The notes: generated by a model from the letters alone, not told the origin. A stretch of 64,000 nucleotides of DNA from JAXMAF01 sp046350555 (GCA_046350555.1 JAXMAF010000023.1:1-64000); one strand, 5' to 3'; positions 1 through 9,874 are shown, counted from the stretch's first letter. Translations and numbers: made by a program.

Positions 1-150
1 CGAGAGATCGTCGGACAACGCTCCAGCCGCGGCGGGTTCGATGATCGAACCCGTCGCGATCGACGCCGCGGCCAGCGCTGCGCACAGGGTTCCACGGGCC
101 CACGGTTGCACGGTGCCGGAGCGTAGCTCGACGAAGGTGGCGCCGCCCAT
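1..150 (-). CDS. N-terminus of a secreted hypothetical protein, cut by the left edge
   Basis: Reading leftwards from an ATG at 150 the frame stays open to the window edge and gives 50 residues. After a polar stretch it has an Arg-Gly pair, then a small, hydrophobic Ala-rich run ending in small residues (about residues 20-45, AALAAASIATG then EPAAAGA), which looks like a signal peptide. The rest of the protein lies outside the window, so no function can be given. It is on the same strand as the upstream hypothetical gene and starts about 90 bases after that gene's stop. An earlier in-frame start cannot be excluded. Confidence 0.4.
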   Translation of the reverse strand, partial: MGGATFVELRSGTVQPWARGTLCAALAAASIATGSIIEPAAAGALSDDLS

Positions 151-241
151 CGGGACCGGCGCCACGACGGCGGGATGCCGTCGATCTGCGGCGCGGACGC
201 GTGCGGCGTTTCGAATCTCGGCGCTGGCGCCCGATCGACGC

Positions 242-910
242 CTACTTCCGCGACTTCCGCGCGGCCGGCGCACGCTCCGCGGCCTTCGGCGCCTTCCTCG
301 ATCGAAGCTCGGCGTGGGCGTGGTCGACGTGCATCTGGATCGACCCGTGCGCCGCCTCGGCCTGCTCGGCCTTCACGTGTCGCGCCAGGGCGTTGGAGAG
401 ATCCATGAGATCGATCCCGCCCTCGCAGACGCCGGCGTCGGCAAGCATCGCCCGGGTCTGCTCGTCGGCGGGAATGCCGTGCGCCCCGAAGCAGAGCAAC
501 AGCAGCCGGCAGCCGACGAAGGGCACGACCATGCCCTCGAGCGATTCGACGTACGCGCGGATGTCGCGCTTGCCCCCCTTCTCGACCGGGAACTTGACCG
601 CGTGTTCCCGCTTGAAGAGATCGTTGAGCGTCGCGCGCAGGCGCTTCGCGCGCTCTTCGGCGCGCGGGTAGCGCGGCCCGAGCGTCGCGGTCACGTCGCT
701 GGCGAGCGAGACGCGCAGGTCGTTGAAGTCGACCATGCACTCGGAGAGCCGGCCATACGCCTCGACCGCCTGCGCCGTCGTCGCCTCCCAGAGCAGGAAC
801 GAGAAGACAAGCGTGGCGACGGGATCCTTCTGCGCGACAAGCTCCGGCAGCGGCGCATGCGTCGCGGTCGGATGCTTCTTGAGGAGCGCGGTGAGCTTGG
901 GAACGTTCAC
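242..910 (-). CDS. Conserved-looking hypothetical protein, about 222 aa
   Basis: I do not recognise the family. The frame is open further upstream, but the first part is Arg/Pro-rich shadow sequence; the protein-like part begins at a GTG at 910 (MNVPKLTALLKKHP). It is mostly helical, with charged segments (ARITDEMG-like composition is absent; instead ERAKRLRATLNDLFKRE, residues about 90-106). Its middle part carries the two aromatic/Cys clusters VGCRLLLLCFGAHG, and its C-terminus is Lys/Ala-rich (RKAPKAAERAPAARKSRK), suggesting nucleic-acid or ribosome association. It follows rbfA on the same strand after about 220 bases, so it may be the tail of the nusA-infB-rbfA transcript. Function unknown. 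Confidence 0.6.
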   Translation of the reverse strand: MNVPKLTALLKKHPTATHAPLPELVAQKDPVATLVFSFLLWEATTAQAVEAYGRLSECMVDFNDLRVSLASDVTATLGPRYPRAEERAKRLRATLNDLFKREHAVKFPVEKGGKRDIRAYVESLEGMVVPFVGCRLLLLCFGAHGIPADEQTRAMLADAGVCEGGIDLMDLSNALARHVKAEQAEAAHGSIQMHVDHAHAELRSRKAPKAAERAPAARKSRK

Positions 911-1108
911 GGGGGAAGTGCGCAAGGAGATCGCATCGGGTGGGCGGGAGCGTAGCAGGCAGCGCGGCGTCGAGGCGTGGAGCGAGGAGGCGTTCAACGG
1001 GCGATGCGTTGCCGGACCGGAGCGCGGGAGATCGTCAGGGCCGATGCAGGCCTTGAAGGCCTCCTGGTGGGAGCGGCGCCGATCCGTCGGTCGTGCCGTC
1101 ACTCAGTC

Positions 1109-1139
1109 GTGCCGTCATGCCGTCATGCCGTCATGGCAC
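1109..1139. repeat. Short 8-bp tandem repeat with flanking inverted ends
   Basis: Three copies of GCCGTCAT (1111-1134) are bracketed by GTGCC and GGCAC. The last copy runs into the stop codon of rbfA (1131-1133). It could form a weak hairpin, but no T-run follows. Confidence 0.5.
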
Positions 1140-1520
1140 CGCTTCGGGGGCGTCGACGCCACCCCCTTCGGCGGGTGGCATGTCGGTTTCGGCGCCGCCA
1201 AGGGCGCGCTCCATCGACGCGGCCTTCTTGAGCGACTCGTCGAGCACGAAGCGAAGGTGCGGAACGCGGCGCAGCGGAAGATCCTCGCGCATCCTGCGCT
1301 GCACCCGGATCGCGGCGCTCTGGAGCCCCTCGAGCGTCAGCTTGGCCCGTTCGGCGGGCAGGACGGAGACGAAGATCCTCGCCTCGGCCAGGTCCGGATC
1401 GACCGAGACCTTCGTCACCGAGACGAGGCCGCGCACGCGCGGGTCGCTGAGCCCGCGCATGAGCTGCTCCTGCACGGCGCGGCGGACGAGCGAAGCGACC
1501 TGCTCGGGACGATGGGTCAT
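1131..1520 (-). CDS. rbfA: 30S ribosome-binding factor RbfA
   Basis: RbfA is a KH-fold protein that binds the immature 30S subunit and helps 16S rRNA 5'-end processing, notably in the cold. The 129-aa product starts at ATG 1520 (MTHRPEQVASLVRRAVQEQL) and shows the family pattern: an N-terminal helix, the strand-rich centre with DPRVRGLVSVTKVSVDPDLAEARIFVSV (about 28-56), and the R(I/V)PHLRFVLDES segment (about 92-105). Length matches the usual 110-135 aa. It lies 47 bases after infB on the same strand, the standard nusA-infB-rbfA order, so co-transcription is likely. The Pro/Gly/Glu tail after residue 113 is extra and probably disordered. Confidence 0.93.
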   Translation of the reverse strand: MTHRPEQVASLVRRAVQEQLMRGLSDPRVRGLVSVTKVSVDPDLAEARIFVSVLPAERAKLTLEGLQSAAIRVQRRMREDLPLRRVPHLRFVLDESLKKAASMERALGGAETDMPPAEGGGVDAPEAVP

Positions 1521-1567
1521 GGGAGGGAACGCGCAGCGTGCGGCGCTGCGCCGTGGGAACGTCGCCG

Positions 1568-4500
1568 TCACGAGAGCCGCGCCACCGTGACCGTCTTGTA
1601 GCACTCGAGGACGTCGCCCTCGTGGATGTCGTCGTAGCCGCTGATCTTCATGCCGCACTCCTGGCCGGCGCGGACCTCGCGGGCGTCGTCCTTGAACCGC
1701 TTGAGCTGCTCGAGACGCCGATCCTTCTCGATGACGATGCCGCCGCGGGTGACGCGGATCTGCGCGTTGCGCTCGATGACGCCGTCGGTGACGTAGCAGC
1801 CGGCGACCGCCCCCACCTTCGAGATGCGGAAGACCTGCCGCACGTCGGCGTGGCCGAGCACCTCGAGCTTCTGCTCGGGCTCCAGGAGCCCGAGGATCGC
1901 CTTGCGCAGGTCGTCGGTGATGTTGTAGATGATCTCGTAGAGCCGGACGTCGATCCCGCGGTCCTCGGCCATCTGGCGGATCTTGCCCGAGGTCGTCACG
2001 TTGAAGCCGATGACCACCGCGTTGGTCGCCTCGGCCAGCGAGATGTCGGCCTCGGTGATGCCGCCGACCGCCGCGTGCTTGATCGAGACGGTCACCTCGC
2101 TAGTCGAGAGCTTGGGCACGAGCGCCTTGAGCGTCTCGAGCGAACCGTGCACGTCGGCCTTGATGACCAGCGCGAGCTCCTTCTTGAGGCCCTTCTCGAG
2201 GTGCTCGAAGATGTTGTCCAGGGTGATGCGCGGCGTGGCCAGCTCGCGCTGCCGTTCGGCCTGCTTGCGCTCCTCGGCGGCCGCCTCGGCCTCCTTGAGC
2301 GAGCCGACGACGAAGAACTTGTCGCCGGCGTCGGGCAGCGTGTCGATGCCGGAGATCGCGATCGGGGTCGACGGCGGCGCCTCCTCGATGCGCTGCGACC
2401 GGTCGTTCATGATGTCGCGGACGCGTCCGTAGGCGCGGCCGATCACGATGAAGTTCCCCTTCCTGAGCGTGCCTTCCTGCACGATGAGGTTGGCGACGGC
2501 GCCGCGGCCCTCCTCCATCCGCGCCTCGAGCACGGTGCCGCGCGCCTGGCCGCCGACGTCGGCGGTGAGTCCGAGCAGCTCGGCCTGGTAGTCGAGGATG
2601 TCCAGCAGGTCCTGCACGCCCGTGCCCTTGGTGGCGCTCGTGCGGACGACCTCGGTGCTGCCGCCCCATTCCACCGGATTGAGGCCGAGCTCCGCGAGCT
2701 GGCCGAAGATCCGGGTGACGTTGGCCTCGGTCGCCTCGGGCTTGTCGATCTTGTTGAGCGCCACGACGATCGGAACGTTCGCCGCCTTCGCGTGATTGAC
2801 CGACTCGATGGTCTGCGGCATGACGCCGTCGTCGGCGGCGACCACCAGGACGACGATGTCGGTGACCCTGGCGCCGCGGGCGCGCATGCCGGTGAAGGCC
2901 TCGTGCCCCGGCGTGTCGATGAAGGTCACGAGGCGGTCGCGGTCGCCCGCGTGGACGGGAACCTGGAACGCGCTCGTCTTCTGCGTGATGCCGCCCGCCT
3001 CGCCGGCGGCGACGTTCGTATTGCGGATGCGGTCGAGCAGCGACGTCTTGCCGTGGTCGACGTGGCCGAGGATCGCCACCACCGGCGCGCGCGGCTTGAC
3101 CTCGACGGCCTCGCGCTTGGCGAACTGCGCGACGATGTGCTCCTCCGCCGACTGCTGCTCGACGATCTCGATCTCGATGCCGAGGTCGAGCATCACCTCC
3201 ATCGCCTTCTCCGACTCGATGGTCGAGTTGATCGTCGCCATCGTGCCGCTGAGGAGCAGCTTCTTGAGGATGTCCGCCGTCTTCACGCCGGTCGCGGCGG
3301 AGAGCTCCTTCACGGTCACCGGCTCGGCGACCTTGATCGGTCCCTCGGCGCGGCCCGCCGCCGCGGGTCGACCGGCCGGTCCGCTGCGCTTCATGTCGCG
3401 TCGATGGGCGCGGATGAACCCGCCGGCCTTCTGGAGCCGCTGGTCGCGCTCGACCAGGTCCTGGGCGCGCCATGGCTCGAACGGCGTGTCGCTGCCCACG
3501 AAGGCGCGACCGCTGCGGCCGCTGGGACCCTCGCCCGCGTTGCTGCGGCGACGCTCGTTGCGGCGGTTGGTGACGCCGCCGCGATCGGCGCCGGCGCCGC
3601 CCGGACCGCGCGTCGCCGGGCCGCTGCGGTTCATCGGCCGCGGCGTCGCCACCTGGTCGGCCGCCTCGATGCGGATCACGCGGGGACCGGACATCGCGAT
3701 CTTCTCGGGCGTGCTGAGCATCGGCCCGACCGGCTTCACGTTGGTCGGGCGCGTCGGCACATTCATGATCGGCGCGTGCTTCGGCGGCGCGGTCACATAG
3801 CGCTGGTCGGCGTCGTCGGAGCCGTCGGTCTTCGTCGCGACACCGCGACGCTGCGGACGCTCGGCGGTTGCGCCGCCGCCACCGGCGCTCCGGGGGCCAG
3901 AGGGAGCCAGAGGGGGAGCCAGAGTGGGTGCCAGAGGAGGGGCCAGCGTGAGGACCGGGATGGGCGCCAGCATGAGCGCCGATGGCGCGCGGCCTCGGGC
4001 GCCGCCGATCCACGCGCGTCGCCGGAGGCGACCGTCGATGCGCGGGCGGGCTTGCCCTCGGCCGGCGCCCGATCGGCGCGACCCACGGCGTCAAGGTCGT
4101 CGTGCGCGTGCTCCATGCGCGCGGTTGTCGGTCCACCCAGCGGCGTGCCGGCGGCCGGCTCGTGCTTCCTTGCCGCCGCGGATGTCGGCCGACGCTCGGC
4201 GCCGGAATCCCGCTTCGGCTCCGTCCGGTGCTCGGGGCGCGCGCCGGGCGTCGTCTCCATGGACGTCTCCCCGCCCGCCTCGGGCGGTGCCATCGGTCCT
4301 CGATCCGAGCCGGACTCGCGCGCTGTCGGCGCGTGCGCGGGTTGCAGGCGATCGCCGGGCGCGGCGACGCGCGCCGCGTCGTCGGCACCGATGGGCGCCG
4401 AGTCTTCAACCGCGGACTCGGCCGATCTGGCTTCCGTGGACCGGGCTTCCGCGGACCTTGTTTCGGCGACCTTGGATCCGGCGAATCCGGATCCGGACGA

Positions 4501-4830
4501 TGTGGCAGGCGACTCGATCGTCGACACGCCGCCCGCGCCGTCGCCCTCGTGCTCTTCCTGGCGGACCTGCTTGTTGAGGCGACGTGCACCGGGCTTGGCG
4601 CGCGCGACCTCGACGTCCACGCGCGCCGCGGTCTCGATCGCGGTGTGCGCGGCGGAGGTGCCGAACCACTCGCGGATCGTGGCGGCGAGGCCGATGCTGA
4701 CCGGCGAGAGATGGTTCTCCATCCCCTCGATGCCCTCGGCCACGCACTTGGCGAGGATGTCCTTCGAGCTGACCGAGAGCTCCTTGGCAAGCTGGTGCAC
4801 CCGAAGCTGAGCCGCCTTCTTGATCGCCAA
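1568..4830 (-). CDS. infB: Translation initiation factor IF-2, with an apparent -1 frameshift
   Basis: IF-2 is the GTPase that places initiator tRNA on the 30S subunit and drives subunit joining. The N-terminal part (from a TTG at 4830, with AGGAGG five bases upstream) has an IF-2 N-terminal helix domain (RVHQLAKELSVSSKDILAKC) followed by a long Ala/Pro/Arg linker. The C-terminal part, in another frame, has a second IF2_N domain, the G domain (GHVDHGKTSLL, DTPGHEAF, NKIDKPEA, SATKGTG) and the IF-2 C-terminal domains, ending KTVTVARLS. The two frames overlap between about 3.79 and 4.1 kb. The Ala/Pro-type reading of the 3.9-kb linker favours a switch near 3.96-4.06 kb, consistent with one missing base or a -1 slip. 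infB follows nusA by 141 bases. Confidence 0.9.
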
Positions 4831-4971
4831 AGCGTCCTCCTACCTGTTGCGATGCGCTCCGCCCGTGCGGTGGCGCCGACTTCGTCTGACCCGTTCCGTT
4901 CGCTGCATCACATCACTGCATCACATCGCCACGCACAGTGCCACGGCCCATCGTCGCACTTGGCCGCCGCA

Positions 4972-6366
4972 TCAGCCGGCGTCCTTCGCCCCCGCCGCGC
5001 TGGCGCCGACCGCCGCGCCATCGGCGCCGGCCGCGCCGTCGCCCGACGACGGACCGCCCAGGGCCCCGCCGAGGATCGCATCCGCGACCGACTCGGCACG
5101 CTCGTCCGGAACAACCAGCGGCCCGTCGAGCACGCTCGACGCCGTCGCCGCATCGGAGGCCTTCCTCGCCTCCTGCTCGGCGCGCTCCTTCTTCTGCTGC
5201 TCGGCCACGACCTTGGCCTTCTCGCTGCAACGGGCCACGACGCGGTCGGCGATCTCCGCAGGCATCTCGACCTCCTTCTGGAGGACCTCGCTTCCGACCT
5301 CCTCGACGTCGAAGACGCTGATGAGCCCCAGCGCGCCCATGCGGTCGACCATCTGCTCCGTCACGCCCTCCGCGGACTTCACGGTCTGCTCGAGGATCTC
5401 CAGACCCTTCGCGAACTCGCCCGGCGTGAGGATGTCGACATCCCACCCGGTCAGCCGCGCCGCGAGGCGCACGTTCTGTCCGCGCCGGCCGATGGCCAGC
5501 GAGAGCTGGTCGTCGCGCACGATGATCGTCGCGCGGCCGAGCTCGAAGCAGAGCGAGACCTCCTCGACCTCGGCCGGCTTGAGCGCGTTGGCGATGAGCA
5601 CCTGGCTCGACTCGTTCCAGCGCACGATGTCGATCTTCTCGCCACCGAGCTCGTCGACGATGTTCTTGATGCGGCTGCCGCGCACGCCGACGCACGCGCC
5701 GACGGCGTCCACCTTCGAGTCGACCGACGCCACCGCGAGCTTGGTGCGGAAGCCCGGTTCGCGGGCCATCGCCTTGATCTCGATGATGTGCTCGGCGACC
5801 TCGGGAACCTCGGCCTCGAAGAGGCGCTTGATGAAGTCGGCGTGGCTGCGCGAGAGGATGATCTTGATCTGCCCGGCCTGGTCTCGCACCTCGCGGATGA
5901 GGCAGCGGACGCGCTCGCCCGGCTTGAACTCCTCGCCGGGAATCTGGTCGCCGCGCGGCATGATGCCTTCGGTGCGGTCGATCTGGACGATCAGCGCGCC
6001 GCCATCGACGCGATGCGCGGTTCCCGTGACCAGCTCGCCCTCGCGCTTGCCGAACTCGTCGAGCAGCGACTGCCGCTCGTCCTCGCGGAACTTCTGGATC
6101 ATCACCTGCTTGGCCGTCTGCGCCGGGATGCGTCCAAGCTTTGCCAGGTTGATCGGCTCGCGTCCGCCGTCGGCGAGGTTGCGCCAGAGCGAGATGTTGC
6201 CGTTGAGCCGGTCGACGGCGCAGCCGAACTCCTCGGTGTCGAGCGAGTTGAAGTGCTTGCGCGCGGCGCTGATCATCGCCTGCTCGAGGTCCTTGATCAG
6301 GACCTCGCGATCGATGTTCTTGTCGCGGGCGATGGCGTCGAGGATGCGGAGCGTTTCGGAGTTCAT
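4972..6366 (-). CDS. nusA: Transcription termination/antitermination factor NusA
   Basis: NusA binds RNA polymerase and modulates pausing, termination and antitermination. The 464-aa product starts at ATG 6366 (MNSETLRILDAIARDKNIDRE). It has the N-terminal polymerase-binding domain, an S1 domain (GELVTGTAHRVDGGALIVQI, about 126-145), and two KH domains including VGVRGSRIKNIVDELGGEKID (about 215) and IGRRGQNVRLAARLTGWDV (about 290). After about residue 340 comes a degenerate helix-hairpin-helix-like region and then an Ala/Gly-rich tail of the kind seen in many non-enteric NusA proteins. It opens the nusA-infB-rbfA group; no rimP precedes it. The 585 bases upstream hold a hairpin and probably its promoter. 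Confidence 0.95.
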   Translation of the reverse strand: MNSETLRILDAIARDKNIDREVLIKDLEQAMISAARKHFNSLDTEEFGCAVDRLNGNISLWRNLADGGREPINLAKLGRIPAQTAKQVMIQKFREDERQSLLDEFGKREGELVTGTAHRVDGGALIVQIDRTEGIMPRGDQIPGEEFKPGERVRCLIREVRDQAGQIKIILSRSHADFIKRLFEAEVPEVAEHIIEIKAMAREPGFRTKLAVASVDSKVDAVGACVGVRGSRIKNIVDELGGEKIDIVRWNESSQVLIANALKPAEVEEVSLCFELGRATIIVRDDQLSLAIGRRGQNVRLAARLTGWDVDILTPGEFAKGLEILEQTVKSAEGVTEQMVDRMGALGLISVFDVEEVGSEVLQKEVEMPAEIADRVVARCSEKAKVVAEQQKKERAEQEARKASDAATASSVLDGPLVVPDERAESVADAILGGALGGPSSGDGAAGADGAAVGASAAGAKDAG

Positions 6367-6513
6367 GGCGTCGGGATGTTGAGTTGCCGGGTTGTACGAG
6401 CGGTGGTCGGAACGGACGTTCGGAAACGGTCCTTCGTGCGGGTCGTCGGGAGACCGTTGGTGCGGCCCCGACGTCGACCCGGTCCGCGGACCGGTCGCGC
6501 CGGCCGGAAACGA

Positions 6514-6545
6514 ACGGGCCACGAAGCAATCGCTTCGCGGCCCGT
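6514..6545. other. Intergenic hairpin upstream of nusA
   Basis: ACGGGCC at 6514-6520 pairs with GGCCCGT at 6539-6545, and CGAAGC/GCTTCG close an AATC loop inside it with a single A-C mismatch between the two stem parts. It is the only strong structure I see in the 585-base gap 6367-6950 between nusA and the DsbD-like gene, which otherwise holds no convincing gene. It could be a nusA leader structure (minus strand) or a boundary element; no U-run follows on either strand. Confidence 0.4.
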
Positions 6546-6938
6546 GAAGGTCGTGCGGAACGTGCGCGGAGGCGCTACATCGAGGCAGCCTCCGTCGCGC
6601 GGACTCGCGCGGGTGAACCGGACCGAATCGCCCAGGCCCAGCGGCCATCCCGCCATCCGGCCGGGACGCGAATCCGGTCGCGAGCCACCGACTGGCCCGA
6701 CAACCGGCTCCACAGCCAGCCGCGGAAAGCGGCTGGTGCCGGCAACGCCACGAGATGGACGCAATCACGCGTCATCGCGAAGGCGAGCTTGGACGAGGGT
6801 GCGGTTCACCGTCGATCTCCACGGGTCTCCCGGCGTGCCCCACCACACTCGGTGGTGGAAGGACCAAGACGGGAACGCCAAGTGTACGCGGTCCCGCGAG
6901 CCAGGGTCAATTGCAGCGAGCGCGCCGCGCACCATCCG

Positions 6939-6944
6939 TATACT
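6939..6944 (+). promoter_or_regulatory. -10 box for leaderless transcription of the DsbD-alpha-like gene
   Basis: TATACT is followed by six bases and then the ATG at 6951, so transcription would be expected to start at the start codon itself. No Shine-Dalgarno sequence is present. The same spacing recurs at several other genes here. Confidence 0.5.
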
Positions 6945-6950
6945 CGGCCG

Positions 6951-7709
6951 ATGTTCAACATTCGCCATGCGTTCGTGGGCGGAGCGCTCGCCATCTGCAT
7001 CGTCGGGTGCGTCGCCGCGGCACCGCAGGAGGGCGATTCCTCCTCGGTCGTGACGGTGACCGTGCTTCCGGGCCGCATGAGCGCGAAGCCGGGCGAGATC
7101 GTTCCCGTCGCGGTCATCTTCGATCACAAGCCGAAGTGGCACACGCAGGCGGCGCGCACCGGCGGCGCGACGGTCGACGAGGATGCCGTCGCGACATCGA
7201 TCAGCGCGACCTCGTCCGATCCGAAGGTCGTGGCCCGGAGCGACGCCCTCCAATGGCCGACCCCGATCACGATCGAGACGAAGGCGATGGGAGCGCCGTC
7301 GAAGGCGAGCGTCTACTCGGATCGCGCCATCGCCTACATGCCCGTCGAGATCGCGCCCAACGCGGCGCCCGGCAACGCCACGCTCACCTTCGCGGTGACG
7401 TTCCAGGCGTGCGACGACAAGGTGTGCCTCCAGCCGGTGAACGGCAAGACGTTCACCGTGGCGATCGCCGTCGAGCCCAAGGGAGGCGCCGCCGCTGAGC
7501 CGCCGGCATTCACCTATCCGGAGTACTTCACCGCCTATCGACCCGTCGGCGGCACGCCCGCGGGCGATGGTCCGGCGGGCTCGGCCGCCTCGGGGTCGGG
7601 CGGCGCCCTCGTCGGGTTCGGCACGAACATGGCGGTCATCATCACGGCCGTGGTCGTGGCCGTTGGTGTGATCGGTGTCGTCGTGATCGCCGTCCTGAAG
7701 CGGACGTGA
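6951..7709 (+). CDS. Membrane-anchored DsbD-alpha-like thiol-redox domain protein
   Basis: The 252-aa product has an N-terminal signal (MFNIRHAFVGGALAICIVGC, a possible lipobox), a beta-rich domain with the DsbD N-terminal (alpha) hallmark FQACDDKVC (about 150-158) and a C-terminal membrane segment (MAVIITAVVVAVGVIGVVVIAVL) ending in basic residues. In DsbD the alpha domain passes electrons from the membrane domain to periplasmic substrates through a Cys pair; here C-x4-C is present. It sits just before a full DsbD-type protein with the same strand and a 50-base gap, so it probably works as an extra electron acceptor or substrate adaptor. The frame is open upstream to 6384, but the signal sequence and the TATACT box fix the start. 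Confidence 0.75.
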   Translation: MFNIRHAFVGGALAICIVGCVAAAPQEGDSSSVVTVTVLPGRMSAKPGEIVPVAVIFDHKPKWHTQAARTGGATVDEDAVATSISATSSDPKVVARSDALQWPTPITIETKAMGAPSKASVYSDRAIAYMPVEIAPNAAPGNATLTFAVTFQACDDKVCLQPVNGKTFTVAIAVEPKGGAAAEPPAFTYPEYFTAYRPVGGTPAGDGPAGSAASGSGGALVGFGTNMAVIITAVVVAVGVIGVVVIAVLKRT

Positions 7710-7759
7710 GTCCGTGAGAAGGATTCCTTCGTCGCCTCTCGCCTTCACTCCCCACTCGC

Positions 7760-9874
7760 ATGGAACATCGGTTCGAGCGCTACATGGGCAACGACATGGG
7801 CAACGAAACTGTCGGGTCGAGTCGTGCCGCGATCGTCCGTCCGGCGATGCAGCGCCGCTTCGGGGCCGTCGCATTGCTGGCGGTGGCGATCGCCGCCTTG
7901 TCGGCGTGGCCGCGTCCCGTCGTCGCCGATGCGTCCGGCGCGGGTCGACCCGGCGGCGGCATTCCCGGCTTCGGCAGGCCCGGGGCGAGCGGCGCGTTCG
8001 GCGCGTCCGATGCCGACACCGACGACGTCGAGCAGTTCAACGACTCGCGCGACCGCGTGAAGGTCGCCGTCGAGCTTGGTGCGGAGAAGGTCCTTCCGGG
8101 CGGCGACATGCCCGTCGCCATCGTGCTCGACATCGCCAGGGGCTGGCACGTCTGGACCAACGATCGACCCTTCACCGGCGACCTCGCCAAGTACCGCAAG
8201 TTCGACGGCGCGACCCCCACGGTCATCAAGGTCTCGTCGAGCACGCCCGGCGTGAACCTCAATCAGGGCTTCCTGACGTGGCCCGACGTGCATGGCGTCA
8301 TGGCCAACCTCGGCGACGGAATGCAGCACTACGCCGTCTTCGAGGGCCGCGCCATCGCGTACCTGCCGATCACGATCGCCGCCGACGCCAAGCCCGGTCC
8401 GGCGAAGCTCGCGATCACGGTGGGCTTCCAGGCGTGCAACGACCAGTCGTGCATGCGCGAGGCGAGCGTCGAGCTGACGGCGAGCTTCGAGATCGTCGCC
8501 CCGGGCACGGCGATCGCCGCAGCGCGCGTCGGGGCCGATCTCGCCGGATTCCCGCCCGATCTCTTCGGGCGCATCCGCGCCGGCGAGAAACCGCCATCGC
8601 TGGTCGCCTTCGACGTCTTCGGTCGCGAGTTCGCGGTCGACGCCCGCGGCGCCGGCTTCCTGCTCCTGCTGCTGGTGGCGGCCATCGGCGGCTTCCTGCT
8701 CAACTTCACGCCATGCGTGCTGCCGGTCATCCCGCTGAAGATCATGGGGCTGAGCGCCAGCGCCGGCCATCCGGCGCGCTGCTTCGCGCTGGGCGTCTCG
8801 ATGTCGCTTGGCGTCGTGGCGTTCTGGCTCGGGCTGGGCGCGGCGATCGCCGGATTCGTGAGTGGCTTCACGTCGATCAACCAGCTCTTCCAGTATCCGC
8901 AGTTCACCATCGGCGTCGGCGTCGTGATCGCGATCATGGCCGTCGCCATGTGCGGCTTCGGCTTCACCGTCACGCTTCCGCAGTGGGTTCACTCGATCAA
9001 TCCGAAGCACGACTCGCACCTCGGCTCCTTCGGCTTCGGCGTGATGACCGCGGTGCTCTCGACGCCATGCACGGCGCCGCTCATGGGCGCCGCGGCGGCG
9101 TGGGCCACCAAGCAGCCCGCGTCGACGACGCTCTCGGTCTTCGGGGCCATCGGTGGCGGCATGGCGATGCCGTACCTGGTGCTCTCCGCGTTCCCGAAGC
9201 TCGTCTCGCGCATGCCGCGGACCGGCCCGGCGAGCGACCTCATCAAGCAGGTGATGGGGCTGCTGCTCCTGGCGGCGGCGGCGTATTTCATCGGCGCCGG
9301 ACTGAGCGGCCTGACGGTCCATCCGCCCGACCCGCCGCGCAAGTTCTTCTGGTGGATCGTCGCGGCGTTCGGCGTGGCCGCCGGCGCATGGCTGCTGTGG
9401 CGCACGCTGCGGCTCACGCGCTCGGCTGCGAAGATCGCCCTCTTCGGTGGCGTCGGCGCGCTCGTCGCGGCGGTCTCGGCGTACATCGGCGTCACGCAGA
9501 CGTCGCCCGGACCGATCAAGTGGACCTACTACACGCCCGATCGCTTCGCCTCGGCGCTCCGGTCGGGCAATGTGGTCGTGATGGACTTCACCGCCGAGTG
9601 GTGCCTCAACTGCAAGGCGCTCGAGGCGGGCGTCCTCTTCCCCGAGGCGGTCTCGTCGATGCTCCGGCAGGAGCTTGGCGTCACGCCGATCAAGGTGGAC
9701 TTGACGGGCAACAACCCGATGGGCAACGACATGCTGCGCGATGCGGGGCGCGTGACGATTCCCCTGCTGGTCGTCTTTGCGCCGGACGGGACCGAGGTCT
9801 TCAAGAGCGACTCGTACACGCAGCAGCAGGTGCTCGACGCGATCCAGAAGGCCCGTCAGCGCGCTGGCGCATGA
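7760..9874 (+). CDS. Cytochrome c biogenesis/thiol:disulfide interchange protein, DsbD type
   Basis: A DsbD-family membrane thiol reductase carrying electrons from cytoplasmic thioredoxin to the exported compartment. After a signal segment (about residues 30-55) comes an alpha-type domain with FQACNDQSC (about 224-232). The polytopic DsbD-beta domain follows, with its two hallmark cysteines in NFTPCVLPVIPLK (about 315) and LSTPCTAPLMG (about 435). The C-terminal thioredoxin-like domain has WCLNCK (about 614-619). The order alpha-beta-gamma is complete at 704 aa, slightly longer than E. coli DsbD because of a Gly-rich spacer after the signal. An internal ATG at 7847 (MQRRFGAVALL) would place the signal peptide right at the start and is an equally good initiator. 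It pairs with the DsbD-alpha-like gene upstream. Confidence 0.88.
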   Translation: MEHRFERYMGNDMGNETVGSSRAAIVRPAMQRRFGAVALLAVAIAALSAWPRPVVADASGAGRPGGGIPGFGRPGASGAFGASDADTDDVEQFNDSRDRVKVAVELGAEKVLPGGDMPVAIVLDIARGWHVWTNDRPFTGDLAKYRKFDGATPTVIKVSSSTPGVNLNQGFLTWPDVHGVMANLGDGMQHYAVFEGRAIAYLPITIAADAKPGPAKLAITVGFQACNDQSCMREASVELTASFEIVAPGTAIAAARVGADLAGFPPDLFGRIRAGEKPPSLVAFDVFGREFAVDARGAGFLLLLLVAAIGGFLLNFTPCVLPVIPLKIMGLSASAGHPARCFALGVSMSLGVVAFWLGLGAAIAGFVSGFTSINQLFQYPQFTIGVGVVIAIMAVAMCGFGFTVTLPQWVHSINPKHDSHLGSFGFGVMTAVLSTPCTAPLMGAAAAWATKQPASTTLSVFGAIGGGMAMPYLVLSAFPKLVSRMPRTGPASDLIKQVMGLLLLAAAAYFIGAGLSGLTVHPPDPPRKFFWWIVAAFGVAAGAWLLWRTLRLTRSAAKIALFGGVGALVAAVSAYIGVTQTSPGPIKWTYYTPDRFASALRSGNVVVMDFTAEWCLNCKALEAGVLFPEAVSSMLRQELGVTPIKVDLTGNNPMGNDMLRDAGRVTIPLLVVFAPDGTEVFKSDSYTQQQVLDAIQKARQRAGA

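Noticed and set aside
1538..4810. Long open frame on the plus strand opposite infB (about 1090 codons)
   Set aside because: Shadow of a GC-rich gene: composition is dominated by Asp/Val/Arg/His, there are no domains, and the other strand encodes IF-2 unmistakably. Many similar shadows occur opposite astA-astD, aroB, aspS and trxB.
6384..6950. N-terminal extension of the DsbD-alpha-like protein
   Set aside because: The 189 extra residues are Arg/Pro-rich with no fold, and the signal peptide begins at 6951 directly after a promoter-like box.
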